A stretch of DNA of 12,033 bases from positions 1-12,033 of the forward strand of contig JALUJE010000084.1 in assembly GCA_027057185.1 (NCBI GenBank). The letters run 5' to 3'. The position numbers and the translations under genes are program-made. The notes under the pieces are model-generated. The model did no database searches, was not told where the DNA came from, and saw only the letters and a program-made list of their open reading frames with translations. How positions within the stretch are numbered: the first letter of the stretch is position 1; every line of letters begins with the position of its first letter. The stretch is from Helicobacteraceae bacterium (GTDB lineage: Bacteria > Campylobacterota > Campylobacteria > Campylobacterales > Sulfurimonadaceae). This document shows, piece after piece, positions 1-6,021 of this stretch.

Positions 1-1050
1 GTCTATGGTAATATCTTGTACGCTTGCCCCCTCTTTGGAGGCTTTGGCATTGGTCATCATCTCAATAGTGGAAACTGTAGCGTCAATAAAGCGGGGCAGT
101 TCATTTACGAGTACTTTATTGAGGGTGCGCTTGCTCTGGATGACGGCTGCACTGCTACCACCAAGTTCTTCTAGAAGCTCTTTATTTTCAAGAATATCTT
201 CCATTTTATCAAAAAACATAATCCCGGAGTCTTCCAGGTCATTTTTAAAGGATTCTGGGGTTTTTTCAAACGTCAGTCCAACAAAGCAGAGCGTAGCGTT
301 ATACTCCGCTGCAGCAGAAGCGAGTTTGGCAAAAAAATTAAAGGCGTGAATATTCATAGAGACCACTTTGTACGCATCGAAAATGAACAGTCTGAAGCCG
401 ACATTCAATGAGTTGTTGTGGTAGGCGATATTGAAGCTGTCGGAAATTTCGGCATCAAGATAGTTTGAGACGGAATAGATGATGGCATTACCGCGTACCC
501 GAGTGGCAATTTTTTGTCCAAACAGTCCTAAAAAGGTCTCCTCAACAATAACGTCAAAGGTTTCGGCATGCCGTTTTTTTTCTTCAAACTCTTTACGGCT
601 CTGGGCAATAATGGGGTGATGACCGTTATCGAAGAGTTCAATGGCAATAGACGAGCGTTGCGATGCTTCAGGATTGTAGACCAAAACTTTTTTAGAGGAC
701 TCACTGTTGCTTGCAGCAAAAAGCGTGGCAATTTTTTGGGTGCGGAAGAGGGAAAAATTTAGATCATTTTCATAAAATTTTGAGATTGCCAAATATTTTT
801 TGGTATCGTAATCGCAAAATCCGATGACAACATGTAATTTAGAACGAATACCCGAGAGGAGTTTTACAAAAACATCCAGACCGTTTTTATTGAAAAAAAT
901 AACTTTTTTCAGTGATACAAGCAGCATGTCAATATTGAGTTTTTCCGTTGCCTGTATGTCTTCGAGACTCAAGAGCATCGGAACATTCGTACCGTCTAAA
1001 AAACCTTGCGGATGAAAAATGCCGATCCTATTTTTAACTACGGCTCTCAT
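1..1050 (-). CDS. STAS / pseudoreceiver / CheX-like multidomain signalling protein (3' end outside window)
   Basis: The 350 visible codons start at ATG 1050 and read without a stop to the left edge, so the C-terminus is missing. Residues about 1-115 look like a STAS-type (anti-anti-sigma-like) fold, with the motif LVSLKKVIFFNKNGLDVF at 44-61. Residues about 120-198 have the layout of a response-regulator receiver (KKVLVYN start, alternating strands and helices, FDVIVEE at 165-171), but the acidic pair is replaced by Tyr-Asn and the expected phospho-acceptor Asp by Glu170. Residues about 203-300 resemble a second STAS-like unit. From about 318 the text (LPRFIDATVSTIEMMTNAKA) resembles the start of a CheX/CheC-type domain, a family that dephosphorylates CheY-P or localises proteins. 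The gene follows the HDOD gene with a 4-bp ATGA overlap, implying translational coupling and a shared pathway. It is probably a cytoplasmic signalling adaptor or phosphatase. Domain calls are from pattern reading only; the CheX assignment rests on about 30 residues. Confidence 0.75.
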   Translation of the reverse strand, partial: MRAVVKNRIGIFHPQGFLDGTNVPMLLSLEDIQATEKLNIDMLLVSLKKVIFFNKNGLDVFVKLLSGIRSKLHVVIGFCDYDTKKYLAISKFYENDLNFSLFRTQKIATLFAASNSESSKKVLVYNPEASQRSSIAIELFDNGHHPIIAQSRKEFEEKKRHAETFDVIVEETFLGLFGQKIATRVRGNAIIYSVSNYLDAEISDSFNIAYHNNSLNVGFRLFIFDAYKVVSMNIHAFNFFAKLASAAAEYNATLCFVGLTFEKTPESFKNDLEDSGIMFFDKMEDILENKELLEELGGSSAAVIQSKRTLNKVLVNELPRFIDATVSTIEMMTNAKASKEGASVQDITID

Positions 1051-1844
1051 TGTATCTCCATTAATGACATAAACTCGCTGTAAACAGGGGTGACATACTC
1101 AATATGAAAATCAAGAAAATCGTTAAGCCCGGCTTCAATATAGGCACCTTTGGAAAACTCGTAAAAAAGTAGCAGATGCATCCATTTTCCAAGTGTGTTC
1201 AAGGTCTCATTTTCTGAAGACCGGCGACCTGAAGCAGACTGTACAATGATAGAAATGTTTTCGGGCATCTCCCATTTTTGCGCAATAAGTGTACACACAT
1301 CAAACAGATCCATACCGCAGAGTCGCTGTAAAATAGTATTGTAGTCAATGGCTTTAACCGAACGCAGCAGTGCAACGTCGGTATGATGCTCTTTAAAAAG
1401 AGCTTCACAGACAATGATACTTGCAGGTAGTAGTGTAATGGCGCTTTCAATATCTTTGTCGTCAATATGAGAGTGCTGTAAGATACGTTTCCATTGGTGA
1501 TTGAGTTGAGCCTGCAGCTCAAAAAAGTGCGTGTCGTTGAGTGTAAAAAGTTCCCATTGGTCAGGACGTAACAGCGTCAACATATAGTTGTAAAGAACCT
1601 GTTGTGCCCCGGAAGTACCTAAAATACCGAAAATCTGAGAGAGCTCACTGACCTCATTTTTAAAACCATAAACCGGTTTATTGACAAGCGTTTTTAAATA
1701 GGTATGTAAGGCTTTGTCCTCTTCAGCACATTTTGCGGCTTTGGTTAATTCCCCCTGATTAATAAAGGCAAGAGTCGCCTGAAGCACCTCGGGTGCGGGT
1801 GGAATCTGTGCAATATACGTTTTAATGTCGTCAGGTTTAACCAT
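1047..1844 (-). CDS. HDOD-domain signalling protein
   Basis: A 265-residue protein whose N-terminal half fits the HDOD pattern: an IPPAPEVLQATLAFIN segment (residues 13-28), then a helix with an ED-K-L pattern, NKPVYGF, and the S-L-S-x-x-F-x-I-L-G segment before a hydrophobic helix. These match the family consensus LPPLPEVL, NSAYFG and ISRAILLLG. HDOD domains are HD-fold proteins without the full metal-binding set and usually act as regulatory or interaction modules in c-di-GMP and chemotaxis-type signalling. The start is taken at ATG 1844, which has a GGA about 10 bases upstream. An in-frame ATG at 1892 would add 16 residues unlike the family N-terminus and has no visible Shine-Dalgarno. The stop overlaps the start of the downstream STAS/CheX-like gene by 4 bp. 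Family call is fairly secure; the actual signal is unknown. Confidence 0.8.
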   Translation of the reverse strand: MVKPDDIKTYIAQIPPAPEVLQATLAFINQGELTKAAKCAEEDKALHTYLKTLVNKPVYGFKNEVSELSQIFGILGTSGAQQVLYNYMLTLLRPDQWELFTLNDTHFFELQAQLNHQWKRILQHSHIDDKDIESAITLLPASIIVCEALFKEHHTDVALLRSVKAIDYNTILQRLCGMDLFDVCTLIAQKWEMPENISIIVQSASGRRSSENETLNTLGKWMHLLLFYEFSKGAYIEAGLNDFLDFHIEYVTPVYSEFMSLMEIQ

Positions 1845-1990
1845 AATAATTATTTCCAGTGTAAGCTTGGTAGTAATTCTATCTTGATTCATATAAAGTA
1901 TTGTTTAAATCGAAGTTAGATAGAATGGTTTCAGAGATTATGCAGTAGAGCATTTATGGGTGGTTAAGTTCTACTTTGGTTTGCCTTAGG

Positions 1991-1996
1991 TATAAT
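1991..1996 (+). promoter_or_regulatory. Probable -10 box of the rpmB promoter
   Basis: A perfect TATAAT preceded by GG lies 31 bases before the rpmB start codon, which places the transcript start near 2003 and leaves a leader of about 24 bases containing the ribosome-binding site. No good TTGACA-like -35 is seen at the normal spacing; weak or absent -35 boxes are common for sigma-70 promoters in Campylobacterota. The rest of 1893-2026 is the divergent spacer. On the minus strand, AT-rich sequence around 1892-1905 could supply the promoter of the HDOD operon, but no clear box is visible there. Confidence 0.5.
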
Positions 1997-2026
1997 TCGC
2001 CACAAATTTTACGCAAGGAGCCCAAT

Positions 2027-2215
2027 ATGGCGAGACGATGTGCTATCAGTGGTAAAGGCCCAATGAGCGGAAACAATGTTTCACATGCGAAAAACAGAAC
2101 CAAGAGACGGTTTCTTCCGAATCTTAGAACCGTTCGCATTATGTTAGAAGATGGAACGACTAAAAAAATTAAAATTTCAGCTTCAGAACTCCGCACACTG
2201 AAAAAAAACTCGTAA
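2027..2215 (+). CDS. rpmB: 50S ribosomal protein bL28
   Basis: A 62-residue basic protein with the bL28 signature: MARRCAISGKGPMSGNNVSHA at the N-terminus, then KNRTKRRFLPNLRTVRI, matching in layout the GNNxSHAxNxTKRRFxPNL core of the family. It is a structural component of the large ribosomal subunit. Only one cysteine (Cys5) is present, so this is the zinc-free form without paired CxxC motifs. The start at ATG 2027 is fixed by a strong AAGGAG (2015-2020) six bases upstream; reading further upstream in frame gives non-family sequence. It is the first gene of the plus-strand run, and the K+ channel gene follows after 15 bases. Confidence 0.97.
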   Translation: MARRCAISGKGPMSGNNVSHAKNRTKRRFLPNLRTVRIMLEDGTTKKIKISASELRTLKKNS

Positions 2216-2228
2216 CCACTTAAGGTTA
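2213..2228 (+). promoter_or_regulatory. Small hairpin over the rpmB stop codon and the K+ channel ribosome-binding site
   Basis: TAACC (2213-2217) and GGTTA (2224-2228) are perfect inverted arms around the six-base loop ACTTAA. The left arm contains the rpmB TAA stop codon, and the right arm contains part of the AAGG (2222-2225) that is the only Shine-Dalgarno candidate for the following TTG-started gene. A five-pair stem is weak alone. It could nevertheless tune or couple translation, with ribosomes terminating on rpmB opening it. There is no U-run after it, so it is not an intrinsic terminator. Confidence 0.35.
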
Positions 2229-2230
2229 TA

Positions 2231-3367
2231 TTGTTGAAGAATCTGATTAAAAAGATTCGCAGAACACTTCATTGGGAGTCTACTCCCAAACCCGACACTT
2301 ATTTATTACCTGATTTGTATAGTCATTTACGGGCATTTCGATTGCCGTTAGTTTTGACTGTTTTAATGATGTTTATCGGAACTTTGGGATACGTCATTAT
2401 TGATGATTTTTCTTTAATGGATGCAGTCTATCAAACCGGTATTACCTTTACTACGGTAGGGTTTGGTGAGATGGCACCCATTTCAGATGCCGGACGTATT
2501 TTCACGATTACGCTTATTATTGCCGGATTTGCCACCTTTTCGATGGCAGTAGGTATTATGATTGCAGAGCTTAATCGTGGCAATATTGTCAAAGTCTTAA
2601 AGGAGCGCCATATGTTGTATCAAATTGCGCGTTTGAAAAACCATTTTGTTGTCTGTTACCATAATGATTACACCATTGAAGTAACCAAACAGTTGCGTGC
2701 TAACCATATTCCTTTTATTGTAATTGATCCAAGAGACGATATGGAAACCATAGCCAAGCAGTATAAATATCCCTATTACCTTCAGGATGAACCGCATACG
2801 GAAAAAGCGATGCTCAAGTCACATCTGAGTTCGGCAAAAGGGCTCATTACCATTTCTGGTTCTATTTCGGACAATATTGCGCTTATTGCATCGGTACGAC
2901 TCTTTGAAAAAGAACATTTCTTACCGCGCCCGTACTATGTCATTAGTTCGGCGGAACATTTACGCGATATTGAAAAACTTAAAAAGCTCGGAGCCGATAC
3001 GGTAGTTTCACCGACCAAACTGATGGCACAGCGGGTTAGTTCCATGGCAGCACGACCAGATATGGAAAATCTTCTAGAAGAGTTTTTGTACCGTAGTGAT
3101 ACGCCCTTGGACATGGAAGAGCTGTTTGTGCCAAAATTTAGCTGGATGGTACTTAAAAAGCTTAAAGAGACGCATCTGCGAGAGATTGCTAATGTTTCGG
3201 TTGTGGGTGTCACAAAAAAAGACGGTAAGTTTACTGCCATGCCAAAAGGGGATGTTCTGGTGACCAGTGAGTCTAAATTACTGGTGATTGGAACTCATGA
3301 GGGGATTCATATGACCAAAGGTCTGATCCGATTGCGTAAACGCCCCCAAGAGCTGAGCTATGTATAA
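2231..3367 (+). CDS. Potassium channel protein with RCK (TrkA-N/TrkA-C) domain
   Basis: A 378-residue two-TM/one-pore channel subunit. A positively charged cytoplasmic N-terminus (1-37) precedes TM1 (about 38-57), the pore helix and selectivity filter TTVGFGE (74-80), and TM2 (about 88-112). A cytoplasmic RCK module starts near 137, and a TrkA-C-like lobe covers about 285-365. The GFG filter is a recognised variant of the K+-selective GYG. RCK domains normally bind nucleotides or Ca2+ to gate the pore, but here the first-strand glycine motif is replaced by VVCYHNDYT (140-148), so nucleotide binding may be lost or altered. The layout resembles the Helicobacter HpKchA-type channel. The start is TTG at 2231 (TTG 2234 is also possible) with a modest AAGG upstream, predicting low expression. 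The 3' end overlaps argJ by 8 bp. Confidence 0.92.
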   Translation: MLKNLIKKIRRTLHWESTPKPDTYLLPDLYSHLRAFRLPLVLTVLMMFIGTLGYVIIDDFSLMDAVYQTGITFTTVGFGEMAPISDAGRIFTITLIIAGFATFSMAVGIMIAELNRGNIVKVLKERHMLYQIARLKNHFVVCYHNDYTIEVTKQLRANHIPFIVIDPRDDMETIAKQYKYPYYLQDEPHTEKAMLKSHLSSAKGLITISGSISDNIALIASVRLFEKEHFLPRPYYVISSAEHLRDIEKLKKLGADTVVSPTKLMAQRVSSMAARPDMENLLEEFLYRSDTPLDMEELFVPKFSWMVLKKLKETHLREIANVSVVGVTKKDGKFTAMPKGDVLVTSESKLLVIGTHEGIHMTKGLIRLRKRPQELSYV

Positions 3368-4547
3368 GATTGAAAGTATTGAGGGAGGTGTTTGTGCTGC
3401 TACGGGATTTTTTGCTGATGGTGTGAGTGCCGGACTGAAGCCCGATGGCGCGAAAGATATGGCATTTATTTACTCCGATACGTTGTGTGAGATCGCTTCA
3501 GTGTTTACAACGAATAAAATGACGGCGGCACCCATTCGTCATTTTCGACGTTATGGCAGATTTGAGAGTAATTTTGTTGTCATAAATGCTAAAAATGCCA
3601 ATGCCATGACCGGGGATGCCGGCATGGAGTGTATTGATGACGTGTTGGCGGTGGCCTCGGCACGTTTTAGAGAAATTCATAATCCTATTATGAGTTCGAC
3701 GGGGGTGATCGGTGTGCCACTTCCCATAGAAAAGATTAAAGTGGGGATTCGAAAATTCAATCTACGCGTGAAAAACTCCAATGCGGCTGCAGCGGCGATT
3801 ATGACGACGGATCGTTTTGCCAAACAGACGGCAGTGCGTGTCACTTTGGAAGATGGTAGCAGTTTTCATATCGGCGCAATTGCCAAGGGTGCAGGAATGA
3901 TCAATCCGGCGATGGCGACGATGCTCTGTTTTATTACTACCGATGCTAACTGTAATTCAGAGGCCATGCAAGCAGTGCTTAACAATGTAGTACAACGTAC
4001 CTTCAATGCTATTAGTGTCGATGGTGATACGTCAACGAACGATACGGTATTATTGTTGTCAAACAAACAGAGTCACTGTTATGATGCTACAGCATTTCAA
4101 GAGGCACTGGAGCAGGTGATGCTCTATCTGGCAAAAGCTATGGTACGTGATGGAGAAGGTGCGAGTAAACTGGTGACTTATGATATTACCGGTGCGCTTA
4201 ATGATGCCGAAGCCCAAGTCGCTGCGAAAGCTTTGAGTACTTCACTTTTGATGAAGACAGCGCTTTTTGGTGAAGACCCAAATTGGGGACGAGTTGCTTC
4301 AACTATTGGTGCCAGCGGTATTGCATGCGATGAGAAGCGTTTGAGAATCGCCTTTGATGATGTCTGTGTCTATGACAACGGAGTTATCTCTTTTGATGAG
4401 ACAATGGAGCGGCGTGCTGCTGAAGTGATGCAGCGCAATGCGTTTACAATCTCCTGCGATATTGGCTTAGGAAAAGGACATTTTCAGGCATATGGGTGTG
4501 ACCTGGGATATGAATATGTCAAAATCAATGCCGATTACCGCACGTAA
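3360..4547 (+). CDS. argJ: Glutamate N-acetyltransferase / amino-acid acetyltransferase (ArgJ)
   Basis: A 395-residue protein of normal length for ArgJ, which moves the acetyl group from N2-acetylornithine to glutamate in the cyclic arginine pathway; bifunctional members also make N-acetylglutamate from acetyl-CoA. Visible hallmarks are the N-terminal GVCAATGFFADGVSAGLK, SSTGVIG (112-118, oxyanion-hole Thr-Gly), KGAGMINPAMATML (176-189), DGDTSTND, FGEDPNWGR and the C-terminal NADYRT. Autocleavage is expected between Ala186 and Thr187, making Thr187 the catalytic nucleophile of the beta chain. No other arginine gene is nearby. The ATG lies inside the end of the channel gene (8-bp overlap), and the stop directly abuts the next start codon, so it sits inside an operon. 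Whether it is mono- or bifunctional cannot be read from sequence alone. Confidence 0.96.
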   Translation: MYKIESIEGGVCAATGFFADGVSAGLKPDGAKDMAFIYSDTLCEIASVFTTNKMTAAPIRHFRRYGRFESNFVVINAKNANAMTGDAGMECIDDVLAVASARFREIHNPIMSSTGVIGVPLPIEKIKVGIRKFNLRVKNSNAAAAAIMTTDRFAKQTAVRVTLEDGSSFHIGAIAKGAGMINPAMATMLCFITTDANCNSEAMQAVLNNVVQRTFNAISVDGDTSTNDTVLLLSNKQSHCYDATAFQEALEQVMLYLAKAMVRDGEGASKLVTYDITGALNDAEAQVAAKALSTSLLMKTALFGEDPNWGRVASTIGASGIACDEKRLRIAFDDVCVYDNGVISFDETMERRAAEVMQRNAFTISCDIGLGKGHFQAYGCDLGYEYVKINADYRT

Positions 4548-5024
4548 ATGGTTGTGGCACAAAAATTTACTTTTCAGTATAATCGTCTCGAAGATCGGTT
4601 GAAAATGTTGATTAACTACGATTCTGTGACGGCACGAATGGACTTTTTTATTACCCGTGCGATGTTGTTTCGCCTTATACCGGTGATTGAACAGTTGTTG
4701 ATCAAGTGTTCAGAAACATCGCCGAAACCGCATCGCGAATTTAGCAATTTACATGTAAATTCGTCATTATCCACGGCGACCCGACATCAGACAGATACTA
4801 CGACACTGGAATTATTGGATACTCAGACAGCACTGCTCTTGGAAAAAGTTGATTTGACATGGCATGCAGATGTGAGAGGTGTTAGGCTTCTCTTTTATGC
4901 TAACGGGAAGGCAGAATGTCAAGCAATGTTAAGTGCGAAACATTTTGCCGATGTGGTACACGGTATGATACGCGTTGTGCCTCATACCAGCTGGGGCATG
5001 GCACCGAATATACTGGAGATTTAA
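4548..5024 (+). CDS. Conserved-looking hypothetical protein, 158 aa
   Basis: I do not recognise this family. The start codon directly abuts the argJ stop (TAAATG), with no clear Shine-Dalgarno, suggesting translational coupling. The protein has two parts: an N-terminal helical segment (about 6-55, with FFITRAMLFRLIPVIEQLL at 33-51) and a C-terminal part (about 98-158, LLLEKVDLTWHADVRGVRL then FADVVHGMIRVVPHTSWGM). A Ser/Thr-rich linker at about 56-92 separates them. There is no signal peptide, no cysteine cluster and no convincing membrane span, so it is probably cytoplasmic. Base composition and codon use look like the neighbours, so it is not an obvious import. Its placement between argJ and prs gives no firm functional clue. 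Confidence 0.8.
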   Translation: MVVAQKFTFQYNRLEDRLKMLINYDSVTARMDFFITRAMLFRLIPVIEQLLIKCSETSPKPHREFSNLHVNSSLSTATRHQTDTTTLELLDTQTALLLEKVDLTWHADVRGVRLLFYANGKAECQAMLSAKHFADVVHGMIRVVPHTSWGMAPNILEI

Positions 5025-5056
5025 CACTCTTTAGCAAAGTTTTACTACACAAAAGA

Positions 5057-5094
5057 TACAATGGCGCATGAATTTAGCATAAGGGAAAAAAAGT
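5057..5094 (+). promoter_or_regulatory. Possible promoter -10 and strong ribosome-binding site of prs
   Basis: The 70-base gap before prs is the only sizeable gap in the plus-strand run. It contains TACAAT (5057-5062), a plausible -10 hexamer without a clear -35, and a strong purine tract AAGGGA (5081-5086) eight bases before the prs ATG. This could be an internal promoter giving prs-lepA-comF extra or independent transcription. The ribosome-binding site is convincing; the promoter is only suggestive. Confidence 0.4.
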
Positions 5095-6021
5095 ATGCGG
5101 GGATATAAAATATTCGCAGGAAGTTCCAGTCGTGAATTTGCCATGGAAGTGTGTAAAAATCTTGATGTACCCCTCTCCAAAGCAGAAATTAAGCGTTTTA
5201 GTGACGGTGAAATCAGTGTTCAGATTAGCGAGAGTGTCCGTGGACGTGATGTTTTTATTGTGCAGTCAACTGGATCACCCTCAAATGATAATTTGATGGA
5301 ATTGCTGATTATGACCGATGCACTGCGACGTTCGAGTGCCAGCTCCATTACAGCGGTTGTTCCCTATTTTGGTTATGCCCGGCAAGATCGAAAAGCAGCT
5401 CCTCGTGTCCCCATTACTGCGCGTCTCGTTGCCGATATGTATGAGACGGCGGGCATTGACCGGGTGGTTACTATGGATCTTCATGCCGGTCAGATCCAAG
5501 GGTTTTTTGATATTCCAGTCGATAACCTCTATGGTGCAATTGCATTTCAAGATTATATTCGCTCCAAGAACCTTCCCAACCCCATTATTGCCAGTCCTGA
5601 TATCGGTGGGGTGGCACGTGCTCGCTATTTTGCCAAAAATTTGGGTTTAGAGATGGTGATTGTCGATAAACGACGAGAAAAGGCAAATGAGTCGGAAGTC
5701 ATGAATATTATTGGAGATGTGGAGGGTAAAGATGTGATTATGATTGATGACATGGTTGATACCGCCGGAACCATGGTTAAAGCTGCCGCCGCACTCAAAG
5801 CTAATGGTGCAACATCGGTGATGGCCTGTGCTACGCATGCGGTCTTAAGTGGCAAGGCGTATGAGAATCTTTCCCAGGGTGATCTTGATGAACTGATCAC
5901 AACCAATACCCTAGTGAGTCAACCCAATAACTGTATTAAGGTATTGAGTGTTGCGCCGCTGTTTGCCGAAGTGATTCGCCGCGTCTATCATAATGAAAGT
6001 GTCAACAGTCTTTTCAGCTAA
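5095..6021 (+). CDS. prs: Ribose-phosphate pyrophosphokinase (PRPP synthetase)
   Basis: A 308-residue cytoplasmic enzyme of normal class I length that makes PRPP from ribose 5-phosphate and ATP, feeding purine, pyrimidine, histidine, tryptophan and NAD synthesis. Motifs in order: FSDGEI (35-40), YFGYARQDRK (91-100, ATP-binding flexible region), MDLHAGQIQGFF (127-138, with catalytic-region His130), the VDKRR flexible loop (190-194), and the PRPP-binding loop VIMIDDMVDTAGT (214-226). The C-terminal SVAPLFAEVIRR is also typical. Start at ATG 5095 is fixed by the AAGGGA site. Its TAA stop overlaps the lepA ATG by one base (TAATG), indicating coupled translation. A ComF-type protein with a phosphoribosyltransferase fold lies two genes downstream. 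Confidence 0.98.
   Translation: MRGYKIFAGSSSREFAMEVCKNLDVPLSKAEIKRFSDGEISVQISESVRGRDVFIVQSTGSPSNDNLMELLIMTDALRRSSASSITAVVPYFGYARQDRKAAPRVPITARLVADMYETAGIDRVVTMDLHAGQIQGFFDIPVDNLYGAIAFQDYIRSKNLPNPIIASPDIGGVARARYFAKNLGLEMVIVDKRREKANESEVMNIIGDVEGKDVIMIDDMVDTAGTMVKAAAALKANGATSVMACATHAVLSGKAYENLSQGDLDELITTNTLVSQPNNCIKVLSVAPLFAEVIRRVYHNESVNSLFS

Noticed and set aside
5..1015. Several plus-strand open frames of 60-115 codons at the left edge
   Set aside because: They lie antisense to a continuous 350-codon minus-strand gene with family-like domains, are low-complexity Ser/Leu-rich, and have no ribosome-binding sites.
1845..1892. Longer N-terminus for the HDOD protein starting at ATG 1892
   Set aside because: No Shine-Dalgarno lies upstream, the extra 16 residues do not fit the family, and ATG 1844 has a GGA at usable distance.
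1976..2026. Upstream extension of rpmB to ATG 1976
   Set aside because: It would run through the -10 box and ribosome-binding site, and bL28 begins at the MARR sequence at 2027.
5021..5044. CTTT-AGC-AAAG hairpin followed by T residues between the 158-aa gene and prs
   Set aside because: The stem is only four A/T-rich pairs with a three-base loop, too weak to call a terminator.
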